Shown one piece after another: positions 33,542 through 45,100 of a stretch of 64,000 nt of DNA (its first letter is position 1; every line of letters starts with the position of its first letter). Under the pieces are notes generated by a model, which saw nothing but the letters and a program-made list of their open reading frames with translations, was not told the DNA's origin and searched no databases. The position numbers and the translations under genes were made by a program. The DNA is from Pseudolysobacter antarcticus (GTDB lineage Bacteria; Pseudomonadota; Gammaproteobacteria; Xanthomonadales; Rhodanobacteraceae), in assembly GCF_004168365.1 (NCBI RefSeq), contig NZ_CP035704.1, forward strand, positions 2,914,001 through 2,978,000, given 5' to 3'.

Positions 33542-36434
33542 ACGCCGCGCATTTGTTGTGCTGCGCGAGATACTCGATCAGCCACTCGAATCACAAACCG
33601 AGTGGCTTGAGCAACGTTGTGGCTACGAGCCGGAACTGCATGCGGAAGTGCTGAAGTTGCTCGCAACCCAACATGGCGCGCCAATACTCGATCGGCCAGC
33701 CCTCGCGCTTGCTGCGACGCTAACGCCATCCGATGACGATAGCCTCGACGAGCTGCCGGTCGATACCGCAATCGGTGCGTGGCGCGTGCAACGCACGCTC
33801 GGACGCGGCGGCATGGGCGCGGTGTTTCTGGTCGAACGCAGCGGCACAGATTTCGTCCAACACGGCGCACTGAAACTGATTCGACGCGGCATGGACAGCA
33901 GCGACATCCTGCAGCGTTTTCGCCGCGAGCGACAGATCCTCGCGCGTCTGCAGCATGCGAATATCGCGCGCCTGCTCGATGGCGGCCTGAGCGCCAACGG
34001 TCAGCCGTATCTGGTGATGGAATATGTCGAGGGCCAGCCACTGATGGCGTGGGCCGAGCAGACGCAGGCCGATCTCACGCAACGTCTGGATCTGCTGCGC
34101 AAGCTGTGTGATGCGATCGCGTACGCGCATCGCCAGCTGATCGTGCATCGCGATATCAAACCCGGCAACGTGCTGGTCGATGCGAGTGGTGAACCGAAGC
34201 TGCTCGACTTCGGCGTGGCCAAGGTGCTCGAAGACACCGAGCAGGATGAACAGACCACCGCAGCCTCGCGTTTTCTCACGCGCGCTTATGCCGCGCCGGA
34301 GCAGATTCGCGGCGAGGCAATAAGTACCGCGACCGATATCCATGCCCTCGGCGTGCTGTTGTTCGAGTTGCTCAGCGGCGCGCGTTTCCACGGCAATACG
34401 CACGCGACTGCCGGCCGACCGGTATTGCGATTGATGCAGGCGCGTTTGCAGGTCGGTGCGAACGGCCCGGAAAGCATTACGCCGAAATCCTTGCGTGGCG
34501 ATCTTGGCATCATCGTGGCGCGTGCGTGCGATGACGAACCTGCGCGCCGCTACGCCACGGTCGAGGCATTTGCCGACGATATCCGGCGCTGGCAAGGCAA
34601 TCATCCGATCGAAGCGCGCGCAGATAGCAGCAGCTATCGACTCAGCCGTTTTGTGCGACGTCATGCGATCGCCAGTTTTGCTGGTGTGCTGGCGTTGAGC
34701 GCGATCATTGCCGGCGGCAGCATCGCGCTGTGGCAAGCGCATCGTGCCGAAAGCGAAGCCGCGCTAGCGTTGGCATCGCAGCGATTCCTGACCAGCGTGT
34801 TCGATGCGTCGGCGCCGGATCGCGCTGCTGGTGCGCGTATCACCGCGCGTGATTTGCTCGATCAAGGCGCCGCGCGCGCGCAAACCGAACTCGCCGATCA
34901 ACCACGGCTGCAAGCCAGCATGTTGCAGACGCTCGGAATTCTTTATCGGCAACTCGGACAGTTCGAGCATGCCGCCACGCTGTTGACGCAAGCGCGCGCA
35001 CTGGCGGCAAGTTCGGGGCAAAGCGATGCGGCGGAACGCGCGCGTGGTGCGCTCGAACTCGCGATCGTGCAACGCGAAACTGGCAAGTACGACGAAGCTC
35101 AAACCCTGCTCGACGAATCGCAAAAACTCAGCCGCGACGATGCGCAAAAAAGTGCCGTGTATGCCGAACGAGCATTGCTGGACGAAAAACAGGGCAAGCT
35201 CAAGCAAGCGCTCGAAGATACCCGCATCGCCGCTACACTGGATGCGGCGCGCGGTGCCCAAGGCGCAGCCGACAGCGCGCGCGATCAGCACCTGCAGGCT
35301 TTGATGCTGAGCCGCCTCGGTGATTATAACGGCGCCAGCGCGGCGTTCATCGACGCGATCGCGCGCGCCACCGCCGCACTTGGCCCCGAGCACAGTTCGG
35401 TGGCGCAGATGCACAACGATTACGCCACACAACTGATGACACAAATGCGCAGCAAGGAGGCCGAAGTCGAAGTGCGTCTGGCGCTCGACGCGCGACAAAA
35501 ACGTCTCGGCGAAAATCATCCGGCGATCGCCGAAACGCTGCAATTGCTCGGCGGCACCTTGCGGCAGCAAGGGCGGCTCGACGAAGCCGAAACGGCGCTG
35601 AATCACGCCCTGGAAATTCAGCGCCAGGCGCTTGGTGCGCAACATCCCGATACCGCAAATACGCTCAATTCGCTGGGCTTGCTGGCGATGTCGCAACAAC
35701 ATTTTGTGATCGCCGAAGCACGGCTCGGCGAGTCGTTCGCGATCTTCCGTACCAACCACCTTGAAACCACGCCGCCGGCCATCACGATCAGCAATAATTG
35801 GGGGGTGGTGCTGATGCGACTCGGCCGCTACGATCAAGCCGAACCGTTGATGCGCAATGCACTCGACAAACACCGCGCCCAAGTCGGCGACGAGCATCCA
35901 CTGGTGATGAGCGATCTGAACGCGTTGAGTCAGCTCGCGCGCCGGCGCGGCAATACGCTTGAAGCGGTGGAACATGCGCGCAAGGCGATGGCGATTGCCG
36001 AGGCCAAACTCGGCAAAAGTCGCGACGTTGAATCGATCCGCAATACGCTGGCCAGCGCGCTGCTCGCGAACGGCCAAACGCAGGCCGCGCAAGAAACTTA
36101 CCAGCAGGCGCTCGATGCATTGCATGCGCTGAATGCGGATAACGATCCACGTTATGCGCAAGCCTTGTTCGGTCTGGCGAAGACCAATCTCGCACTCGGC
36201 AAAACTGATCAAGCGCAACTGCTCGCGCAACAGGTTTTACAACTGCGCTGTGAGCATTTCGCCAGCGACAACGGCGGACTCGCGGCAACACAAGCGCTGC
36301 TCGCACGCATCGCTTATGCACAAGGCAATCGTATCGACGCGCAAGCTGCACATAGCGAGGCGCAAGTCTTGCTCGCGGCATGGCAGGAACCCGACCCGGA
36401 AGTCGCGCAAGAAATCAAAGCCGCGCTGCGTTAG
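33525..36434 (+). CDS. Membrane Ser/Thr protein kinase with C-terminal TPR array
   Basis: 969 residues: an N-terminal helical region (about 1-80), a complete Hanks-type kinase domain (about 86-350), one membrane helix (about 382-405) and about 540 residues of tetratricopeptide repeats on the far side. Kinase motifs are intact: GRGGMG (93-98), K117, E135, HRDIKPGN (208-215, D210) and DFG (228-230), then YAAPEQIRG. TPR units carry the kinesin-light-chain type pattern (GENHPAIAETLQLLGGTLRQ, HPDTANTLNSLGLL), suited to ligand or partner sensing. It overlaps the ECF sigma gene by 17 bases and presumably controls it. Confidence 0.93.
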   Translation: MNLDLKRRAFVVLREILDQPLESQTEWLEQRCGYEPELHAEVLKLLATQHGAPILDRPALALAATLTPSDDDSLDELPVDTAIGAWRVQRTLGRGGMGAVFLVERSGTDFVQHGALKLIRRGMDSSDILQRFRRERQILARLQHANIARLLDGGLSANGQPYLVMEYVEGQPLMAWAEQTQADLTQRLDLLRKLCDAIAYAHRQLIVHRDIKPGNVLVDASGEPKLLDFGVAKVLEDTEQDEQTTAASRFLTRAYAAPEQIRGEAISTATDIHALGVLLFELLSGARFHGNTHATAGRPVLRLMQARLQVGANGPESITPKSLRGDLGIIVARACDDEPARRYATVEAFADDIRRWQGNHPIEARADSSSYRLSRFVRRHAIASFAGVLALSAIIAGGSIALWQAHRAESEAALALASQRFLTSVFDASAPDRAAGARITARDLLDQGAARAQTELADQPRLQASMLQTLGILYRQLGQFEHAATLLTQARALAASSGQSDAAERARGALELAIVQRETGKYDEAQTLLDESQKLSRDDAQKSAVYAERALLDEKQGKLKQALEDTRIAATLDAARGAQGAADSARDQHLQALMLSRLGDYNGASAAFIDAIARATAALGPEHSSVAQMHNDYATQLMTQMRSKEAEVEVRLALDARQKRLGENHPAIAETLQLLGGTLRQQGRLDEAETALNHALEIQRQALGAQHPDTANTLNSLGLLAMSQQHFVIAEARLGESFAIFRTNHLETTPPAITISNNWGVVLMRLGRYDQAEPLMRNALDKHRAQVGDEHPLVMSDLNALSQLARRRGNTLEAVEHARKAMAIAEAKLGKSRDVESIRNTLASALLANGQTQAAQETYQQALDALHALNADNDPRYAQALFGLAKTNLALGKTDQAQLLAQQVLQLRCEHFASDNGGLAATQALLARIAYAQGNRIDAQAAHSEAQVLLAAWQEPDPEVAQEIKAALR

Positions 36435-36471
36435 TTCTATCCAAGCGCGTGCGATCTGCGGCGTCAGCAGC

Positions 36472-37518
36472 TCACTTACCGAGACTGGCGCAATCGATCA
36501 CGAAGCGATAACGCACGTCGCCCTTGATCATGCGTTCGTACGCCTCGTTGATCTGGTCGATCGCGATGACTTCGACATCCGATGCGACACCGTGCTCGGC
36601 GCAGAAATCCAGCATCTCCTGCGTTTCACGAATGCCGCCAATCAACGAACCGGCGATGCGGCGACGACGCATGATCAGCGAACCCGCCGCGAGCGGAATC
36701 GGATCGGGCATGCCGACCAGCACCATCGTGCCGTCGAGCTTGAGCAAACCCAGATAGGCGTTGTAGTCATGCTGCGCGGAAATGGTGTTGAGGATGAAAT
36801 CGAAACTGCCCGCGAATTTCTTGAAATTGCTCTTGTCGTGGGTCGCGGCGAATGCATCCGCGCCAAGCCGCAGCGCATCGTCATGCTTGCTATCGGAATG
36901 ACTCAGTACCGTGACATGCGCGCCCATCGCCTTCGCCAGTTTCACCGCCATGTGACCGAGACCGCCGAGGCCGACTACGGCCACCTTGTCGCCTGCCTTG
37001 ACGCCGAAATGCCGCAGCGGCGAATAGGTGGTGATGCCCGCGCACAACAGTGGCGCGGCGCGTTCCAGCGGAATACTTTCGGGCACGCGCAACACGTATT
37101 TTTCATCCACCGTGATACGCGTCGAATAACCGCCGTAAGTGGGCTGTTTGCTATCGCGCTCGACACTGTTGTAAGTGCCGGTCATGCCCTTGTCGCAGTA
37201 TTGTTCTTCGCCGGCCTTGCACGGCGCGCACTCGCGGCAGGAATCGACAAAACAACCGACGCCAACGGTATCGCCAACCTTCCACTTTTTGACCGCGCTG
37301 CCTACTTTGGCAACTTTGCCGACGATCTCGTGACCCGGCACCATCGGGAAAATTCCCTTGCCCCATTCCTCGCGCGCTTGGTGCACATCCGAATGGCACA
37401 CGCCGCAAAACAGAATATCGATCAGCACCTCGTGCGCGGCAGGTTCGCGGCGTTCGATGGAATGCGGCGTCAGCGGCGCCTTGGCGGTGATAGCGGCGTA
37501 CGCGGGGGTTTTGTACAT
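36472..37518 (-). CDS. Zinc-dependent NAD(P)-alcohol dehydrogenase (YahK/AdhC-like cinnamyl alcohol dehydrogenase family)
   Basis: 348 residues of the medium-chain dehydrogenase family. Catalytic zinc ligands: FCGVCHSDVHQAREEW (Cys), GHEIVG (His-Glu). Structural zinc: four cysteines in CRECAPCKAGEEQYC. Rossmann motif GLGGLGH. This set is that of the bacterial NADPH-dependent broad-range aldehyde reductases such as E. coli YahK. ATG 37518 follows GGAGA; longer readings upstream have no ribosome binding site. It converges on the kinase gene with only 37 bases between stops. Confidence 0.92.
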   Translation of the reverse strand: MYKTPAYAAITAKAPLTPHSIERREPAAHEVLIDILFCGVCHSDVHQAREEWGKGIFPMVPGHEIVGKVAKVGSAVKKWKVGDTVGVGCFVDSCRECAPCKAGEEQYCDKGMTGTYNSVERDSKQPTYGGYSTRITVDEKYVLRVPESIPLERAAPLLCAGITTYSPLRHFGVKAGDKVAVVGLGGLGHMAVKLAKAMGAHVTVLSHSDSKHDDALRLGADAFAATHDKSNFKKFAGSFDFILNTISAQHDYNAYLGLLKLDGTMVLVGMPDPIPLAAGSLIMRRRRIAGSLIGGIRETQEMLDFCAEHGVASDVEVIAIDQINEAYERMIKGDVRYRFVIDCASLGK

Positions 37519-37765
37519 GCGATTCTCCAAGCGTGATTGAAAATATGACGAGGCATTGTCGATGCGCCATTGTAAACGGCAAAATGTGGCGGGCATGTAT
37601 TGAGCAACTTGCAACGCGGCGCTGCCAGCCAGCAGCGATATGTATGCGCGCCACTTCGTGCGTGACTTGCTTGAAACCACGATGCAAAATCGGTACTGAA
37701 AATGCACTGTGCGATCCGCCGCATCAACCGCGCGCCCGTTCACGAATCGAGGTCACTGAAGTAAC

Positions 37766-38575
37766 ATGACGACTCCGCGATCCACAACAAAAAACGACAC
37801 CGAAGAATCAGGCTTGAAGCTGGCTGTGCTGATCGATGCCGACAACGCCCAAGCGGCGGTGATCGAAGGTCTGCTGGCCGAAATCGCGCGTTTTGGTGAA
37901 GCCACGGTCAAGCGCATTTACGGCGATTTCACCGCACCGACCAGCGCCTCGTGGAAAAAAGTATTGCAGCGTTATGCGATCAAACCGGTGCAGCAGTTTG
38001 CGTATTCGACCGGCAAGAATGCGACCGACAGCACGCTGATTATCGACGCGATGGATTTACTCTACACGCGAAAATTCGATGGCTTCTGCCTGGTTACGAG
38101 CGACAGCGATTTCACCGGCCTGGCGATGCGCGTGCGCGAGGAAGGTCTGACCGTGCTGGGCTTCGGCGAACAGAAAACGCCCGCGGCGTTTCGCAATGCG
38201 TGTCACAAGTTCATCTTCACCGAAGTGTTGCGGCCTACGCCGCGCGATGAGGTGGAAACGCCGGTGGAAAAACCCGCACGCGCACGCAAGATCAGCAACA
38301 CCACGCCATCACCGCAACCGGCGAAACTGGCAACGCCAAGTTTCCCGAAAAAATTCGTGCTGGCCGCGCTGGAACAATCCCATGACGACGCGGGCTGGGC
38401 GAACATCGCGATGTTCGGCAGTTATCTGACCAAGCTGCAGCCGGATTTCGATTCACGCCTGTACGGTTTCAAGAAACTCTCCGATCTGGTCAAGGCCAAG
38501 ACCGATCTTTTTGTCACCGAAGAACGTCCGATGGCTGGCTCGAATCAAAAGGTGCTGTATCTGCGTGCCCGATAA
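37766..38575 (+). CDS. NYN-domain RNase-like protein with C-terminal LOTUS (OST-HTH) domain
   Basis: 269 residues. The N-terminal PIN-like NYN domain (about 15-155) keeps its acidic residues: LIDADN, TDSTLIIDAMDLLY and LVTSDSDF, the expected metal site of a nuclease. A basic linker (about 165-192) leads to a LOTUS domain (about 193-268: FPKKFVLAALEQ...WANIAMFGSYL...RLYGFKKLSDLV), which binds RNA, including G-rich or quadruplex RNA in known cases. Proteins of this type (LabA/DUF88-like) are widespread in bacteria and thought to process RNA. It has no obvious operon partner. Confidence 0.88.
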   Translation: MTTPRSTTKNDTEESGLKLAVLIDADNAQAAVIEGLLAEIARFGEATVKRIYGDFTAPTSASWKKVLQRYAIKPVQQFAYSTGKNATDSTLIIDAMDLLYTRKFDGFCLVTSDSDFTGLAMRVREEGLTVLGFGEQKTPAAFRNACHKFIFTEVLRPTPRDEVETPVEKPARARKISNTTPSPQPAKLATPSFPKKFVLAALEQSHDDAGWANIAMFGSYLTKLQPDFDSRLYGFKKLSDLVKAKTDLFVTEERPMAGSNQKVLYLRAR

Positions 38576-38645
38576 ATTCGCCTGCGCACACTGATAGTAC
38601 AACGCACTTTCTTGTCCGCTGACTGTTCACCTGCAGGAACCCTCC

Positions 38646-39017
38646 ATGCCGCTCGTCACCTCGCCAAAAAACATCGCTGCCGCGCTAACCGAATTTTGGT
38701 CGCCGCGGGTCGTCGCCGAGCTCGACGACAACTACGTCAAGGTTGCCAAGTTACACGGCATTTTCGGCTGGCATGCACATGCCGACGAAGACGAACTATT
38801 TATGGTGTTGCAAGGTCATTTGCGCATCGAAATGGAAGCCGAGTCGGTCGAACTCGATATCGGCGAAATCTTCGTCGTACCGAAAGGTGTGCGCCATAAT
38901 CCGATCGCGAACGATGAATGTCTAGTGATGCTGATCGAGCGAAAATCGACCTTGCACTCCGGCGACAGCGTGACCGAAAAAACCCGCTCGCTCGATGAGC
39001 AACTTCGTCCGGTGTGA
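38646..39017 (+). CDS. Small cupin-domain protein
   Basis: 123 residues, a single double-stranded beta-helix. Cupin motif 1 reads GWHAHADEDELFMVLQGHL with metal-ligand candidates H43, H45 and E49; motif 2 reads GEIFVVPKGVRHNPIA with the last His. A CAGGAA site precedes the ATG. Such mono-cupins include mannose-6-phosphate isomerase-like and RmlC-like binding proteins; the substrate is not deducible. Neighbours give no clear context. Confidence 0.85.
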   Translation: MPLVTSPKNIAAALTEFWSPRVVAELDDNYVKVAKLHGIFGWHAHADEDELFMVLQGHLRIEMEAESVELDIGEIFVVPKGVRHNPIANDECLVMLIERKSTLHSGDSVTEKTRSLDEQLRPV

Positions 39018-39023
39018 GTTTCG

Positions 39024-39041
39024 TTGCGGTTACGACCGCAA
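39024..39041 (+). terminator. Short hairpin after the cupin gene
   Basis: TTGCGGT and ACCGCAA form a 7-bp stem around TACG, seven bases after the cupin stop. No T-run follows, so termination strength is doubtful. Confidence 0.3.
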
Positions 39042-39078
39042 ATGAAAACATCTGCAAACCCGAAGGCATTTCGGCGAT

Positions 39079-39117
39079 TTCACATACGTTAACGTTAGTG
39101 TTCTTTACGTTTGTGAA
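39079..39117. promoter_or_regulatory. Inverted repeat upstream of the giant surface protein gene
   Basis: TTCACATACGT (39079-39089) and ACGTTTGTGAA (39107-39117) are inverted copies with one mismatch, 17 bases apart. The interval contains GTTAACGTTAG. The position, about 77 bases before the start codon, suits an operator or a regulator-binding site. Confidence 0.4.
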
Positions 39118-39193
39118 GTAGCATCAAGGCTCTCTCACACCGACATCACAATGTCTGTGATGTGCGCCACATTCCTGCTGCAGGGGTAAAATA

Positions 39194-42100
39194 ATGCGTA
39201 ATTCTTTCTGGCGCGGTTTCTGCCTCGCCGCGGTCGTTTTCACGGCCGCATTTTCGCTGGCAGCACACGCGCAATCGCTGACCAAGTCGGCAATCCTCGT
39301 GGATGCGGGCAATACCAAACAGGCCGGCCAGGCGTTTGCTTATCGCCTCACCTACAACTGCAGCAGCACTGCAGGGCCTTGCCTGAATGCGCAGGCGGTC
39401 GATCTGCTTCCCGCCGAAGTGCAGTTCATTTCCAGCGTGCCCGCCAGCCCGACCGGGGATGTCGCAGCGATCAACGTTACGCCGAATTTCGGCGGCAGCG
39501 GTCGCACGCGCGTTCAGTTCGTGATGATCTCGCCGCTGCCCGCCGGCAACAGCGGCGATCTGCAAGTCAATGTGCGTTTCCCGAATGGCACCACGCCGGA
39601 TGGCACGACTGCGACCAACACTGCCGATGGCATCAATCTTGGTGCATCACCCGGCACGATCACCACACCGCCAGTCGTCGTGACGGCGAAGGCGAGCGTC
39701 CAAGTCACTCTGGCGAAATCGCTGCTGACCTCGCCGGCCAATCTCGATCTGCCCGAGTCGTATCGTTTGCGTATTTCGGTGACGAGCAACAGCAACGGCT
39801 CGTTGAACCTGACCGCACTCGGCCCGGTGGTCGATACATTGCCGACCGGCACAGTATTCAACGGCGCGACGCCGGCCGCCGATTGCCAGCCCGGCTGCGT
39901 CGGTACCACGCCCGCCACCGTGACGTGGACCAGCCCGTGCAGCTTGCCGCTGACACCGGGCACCAATTGCGATATCCAGGTCAACGTCACCTTCCCAAGT
40001 GCAACCTTCACTAGCGGCACCAACGTCACCAATAGTTTCACCGCCGATGGCACGCCACTCGGCCAGCCGCCGCAGAACTTCGGCATCGGCACGGTCACCC
40101 ATCCGGTCACGACGTTCGTGCCAAGCCCCGGCGCGGGATTCTCGAAAGGCATCAACGGCAACTCACCGAATCCGCCGACCTTGAACCAGACTTTCAGCTA
40201 CGAGCTCAATGCCACGAATAGCGGCAACGTGCCGCTCGATAGCACGGTGTTCATCGATACGCTGCCACTGCAATTCCAGCTCGCCAGCGTGACCACGGGT
40301 TCATACAACAGCCTCGCCGATTTTGCGGCGGGTGTGGGCGTACGCGTGAGCTACGAAAAAAATACCGCCCCGGCTGTTTTCACGCTGTGGGGCAGCTCGC
40401 CCAACGCGACTACCAGCACGACGCTGACATCGCCACCGCCGGGTCTCGGCGCAGGTGAATACGTCACGCGCATCAAGTGGGAACTGGGCCAGTCGCAACC
40501 AGGCATGAGCACCAATGCGCGTCCGCAAATTACCGGCAAGATCATCAATCCCGGCAATAACGGCGCGCCAGTCGCGATCGGCAATACGATCCAGAACTGT
40601 GCCGATTTTTCAGCCGTTTATACGGCCGGACCAACCAACGTGCCACACAACTCCTGCAACAGTTTCACCTTGAGCGGGCCGTTCGTGCAGCTCAATCCGG
40701 CCAAGGATAATTTGTCCGGCGCCGGCCCGTTCAACCCGGGCCAGACGGTCAGCTGGCGCCTGCGTGTGCGCAGCGATGCGCGCTCCAGCGATGCTGCGCC
40801 GCTGGAAGGATTGATCGCGAGCGACTTGTTGCCAGTCGACCTGAACTTCGCTAGCTGGACCTTCGATGACCAAGGCACCGGTCTGCCCGCGCCGCAGGTG
40901 TTCCAGCAGATTCCCAACTTCGCCGGCAGCGGCCGCACCTTGCTGCGCTGGAAGTGGAATCCCGGCAGCGGCAATCTCGGTGTCAATCAGCAAGTGTGGA
41001 TCAACATCTCCACCACGATTCGTATCGGCGCGGCGTTCGGCGCGTTGTCGAATACCTTCGATCTCGGCAACCATTCGCCCGGACTGGCACAGCGCTGCTC
41101 CGGCAGCTCGGCTGTCGACACGCAGGATCTCGACGGCGATGGCAGCACCACCAATACGCAGTGCACGGCCACGACATCCGTCAATGTGGCAGCAATCGCG
41201 CAGCTGATTTCCAGCAAGACTATTCAAGGCACGTGCGATGGGGGTTCGGTCTCCACCTCGGCCGGTTCGCTGATCGGCGGCGCGCTCAAGTACAAACTGC
41301 ATGTGCAGAATCCCGGCACCGAGCCGATGCAGAATTTCGTCATGATCGATATTCTGCCGGTGGTCGGCGATACCGGCGTGCGCGATACCACGCCGCGCGG
41401 TTCGTTGTGGACGCCGCTGCTGACCGCGCCGATTTCACCGCCACCGGGCACGATCATTTCCTACTCGACATCGAGCAATCCTTGTCGCGGTGAAGTCGGC
41501 GGCCCCACCACATCGTGCGATGCGCCGAACTGGTCGACCACGGCGCCCGATCCGATCACCAGCGTGCGTTCGTTCAAAGTCGAGTTCGGCGCGCGTGTGG
41601 TGCAGCCATCGGACACGATCGACTTCTTTTTCTCGATGGTCACGCCGGGGAATGTGCCGGCCGGCGCGAATGCCTACAACTCGTTTGCGTATCAGGCCGA
41701 TCGCGCCGATGGCCTCGGCTCGCTCGCGGCCGAACCACAGAAAGTCGGTATCGCACTCGGCAACTGCGACAGCGCCGCGCTCGGCGATTTCGTCTGGGTC
41801 GATGTCAACAAGGACGGTATCCAGAACGACGGCCCGACCGGTTTGAACGGCGTCTACGTGCGCTTGTTCACGCCCGGTGCCGACGGCATTCCGCGCACGA
41901 TCGACGATGTGCCGGTGTCCTCCACGATCACCGCCAACGGCCCAACCGGTGCGCCTGGCTGGTATCGTTTCCCGGGCCTCGCCGCGGGCAACTATTACGT
42001 TTGCGTCACGCCGCCGCCGACCTTCGTATTCACCACGCCGCATATCGGCAGCAGCGCGCTCGATTCGGATATCGATCCGAACACGCAATGCACCGCGCCT

Positions 42101-45100
42101 ATCGCGCTCGTGGCCAATCAGGACTTCCCCGATCTCGATGCCGGGCTCGTGGCGACGCAACTCGCGGCACTCGGTGACTACGTCTGGTTCGATCGCAATG
42201 GCGACGGCATCCAGAACGAATCGCCTTCCGACGGCGCCAACGGCGTCACCGTGAAACTGTTCGCCGACAACGGCAACGGCAACTCCGAACCCGCCAGCGA
42301 CGCACTGGTTGCCACCACCGTGACCGCCGACGATGTCTACGGTCGACCGGGTTATTACCACTTCGATGGCCTCGTGCCGGGGCTGCATTATTTCGTGCAG
42401 TTCCTCAAGCCGGCATCCGCCACTGCATTCACCACACCAAGCGCGGGCGGCGATACCACGCTGGATTCGAATGCGCGTTTGGCTGATGGCGCAACGGTCG
42501 AAGTCGTGCTCGCACCCGGCGAATACAACCATAGCATCGATGCCGGATTGATCACGGCCAGCGGCGGTTTGTCGCTCGGTGATCAGGTCTGGGCCGACAG
42601 CAACAACAACGGCATCTACGAACCGCAGAGCGGCGAAGCCGGTATCGATGGCGTGCGCCTGAATTTGTATCTCGATGCCAACAACAACGGCAAACCCGAT
42701 ACCAGCGAATATATCGCCACCACCAGCACCGCCACAGTCAACGGATTTGCCGGTCGTTATCGCTTCAGCAAACTCGCCGCGGGTAACTACATCGTCGTGG
42801 TCGATCCATCCAACTTCATCAATGGCGGTGCATTGTTCGGCCTCGCCACTTCGACCGGCAACGATCCCGCGCCGGACCCCGATGACGATGTCAACGGCGA
42901 CGATAACGGCACCACGGTCGGCGCCCTGGTCATGAGTTTGCCGATCACCCTCACCGCGAACGGCGAGCCCACCAGCGAAGACGGTGATGCCAATACCAAC
43001 CTCACGCTGGACTTCGGTTTCATCAGCACTTCGCCCGCTGTCACCGCGTATTACGACTACGGCGACGCGCCGGATTTCGGCACCGTCGGCCCGGGCAGCT
43101 ACAACACCACCGCTTTGAACAACGGCCCGTCGCACAAGCTCGGCGTGGCCAATGCGCCATGGCTCGGTGCGTGCGTGGATGCGGACAACGGACTGCAGAA
43201 CAACGTTGCCGCGACTGCCGATGACGCACTCGCCAATGTGTTCACTTCAGGTACCTGCGCGCAACCGGGACACGATGAAGACGGCGTTACTTTCAGCGAT
43301 CCGCTGGTGCAAGGCAGCAGCGCGGCGTTCTCGGTCACCGCCGGTGGGCCGGTCGCCTGTGTGTTGAATGCGTGGGTCGATTGGAACGGCGACGGCATCT
43401 TCGGCAATAGTCCGGGCGAGCAGATCGCAACCAACCTTTCCGTGCCAACCGGCGCACCGACCATCCTGTCACCGGCCGTACCGGCGAACGCGCTGGCCGG
43501 CTTCACCTACGCGCGTTTCCGCTGCTCCACCGCCATCGGACTCGGCCCGACCGGCCCCGCGCCCGATGGCGAAGTGGAGGATTATCGTGTGCGTGTGCAA
43601 GGTTTCGATTTCGGCGATGCGCCGGATACTTATGGCACCTTGCTCGCTTCGAATGGCGCGCGCCATCTGGTCGATTTGAGCAACAACCCACTGCGCTTGG
43701 GCCAGTGCATCGATATCGAAAGCGATGGCCATCCGAGCGTGAATGCCGACGGCGACAACAGCGCCATCGGCCAGGGTTTCGGGCTGTGTTTCGACGACGA
43801 AGACGGCATCCAGTTCACGGTGCCGCCGGTCGCGTGCAATCAGGCCAGTCTCGAAGTCACGGCAAGTGCTGCGGGCAAACTCGACGCGTGGCTCGACTTT
43901 GATCACAACGGTACGTTCGATGCGACCGACAAGATCTTCAGCAATGTCGCCGTGGTCGCCGGCGTGCAAACGCTGAACTTCAACGTGCCGTGTTCGGCCG
44001 CGCAAGGCAAAACCTACGCGCGTTTCCGCCTGAGTTCCGCCGGTGGCTTGAACGCCACCGGCTTGGCGCAGGACGGCGAAGTCGAAGACTACGCGGTGAA
44101 TGTCGGCGTCAACGATTTCGGCGATGCGCCGGATACTTACGGCACCCTGCTCGCTTCGAACGGAGCGCATCATGTTGTGCTACCGGGTTTCAGCCTCGGT
44201 GCAACGGTCGATGGCGAACCCGACGGCCAGCCCAGCGTGAACGCCGACGGCGACGGTGCCGATGAAGACGGTGTAACTTTCAGTGGCCCGTTCAATGCGT
44301 GTTCGTCGAACTCGCTGTCGATCAGCCTGACCAATACTGCCGGCATCGCCACGCCGACACTGGATGCGTGGATCGACTTCGATCACGATGGTCATTTCGA
44401 CAATCCGCGTGATCGCGTCGCCACGGGGCTGGCGCTCGTCTCGGGTGCAAACACGCTCACGCTGAATGTGCCGTGCGACGTAAAACCCGGTGTGAGTTAT
44501 GCGCGTTTTCGCCTGAGTTCTGCCGGTATCGCCACGCCGACCGGCCTCGCGTTGGATGGTGAAGTCGAGGACTACAAAGTGCAGTTGCAGTCGCTCGACT
44601 TCGGCGATGCGCCGGATTCATTCGGCACGTTGCTGGCCACGGATGGTGCGCGGCATCTGGTCGATCCGACCACCTCACTGTATCTCGGCAAATGTGTCGA
44701 TACCGAAGCCGACGGCGCGCCAAGTACGGGCGCCACCGGCGATAACACCAGCGCTGGCACCGGCGGCGCCGGAACCTGCACGCAGGCCGGTCATGATGAG
44801 GATGGCGTGGTATTCAACGGATCGATGCAGGCCTGTGGCACCGGCGCCGTGACGGTCACCGCGAATGCCGCCGGCAAGCTTGATGCGTGGATCGATTTCA
44901 ACGGCAACGGCCAGTTCGACGCGGCGGAAAATATCTTCGCCAGCACCACGCTGGTCGCCGGCAGCAATTCGCTGAGCTACGCCGTGCCATGCTCGGCCGT
45001 CGCCGGCACACGTTACGCACGCTTCCGCTTGAGCAGCGCTGGCGGCCTCGGCCCGCACGGTTTGGCGCCGGATGGCGAAGTCGAGGATTACGCCGTGGCC

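Noticed and set aside
34764-36230. Open frame of about 488 codons on the minus strand opposite the TPR kinase
   Set aside because: Antisense to a coherent kinase-TPR protein; no ribosome binding site and no domain.
41435-43135. Open frame of about 566 codons on the minus strand opposite the giant surface protein
   Set aside because: Repeat-derived shadow frame; low-complexity product, sense strand clearly modular and exported.
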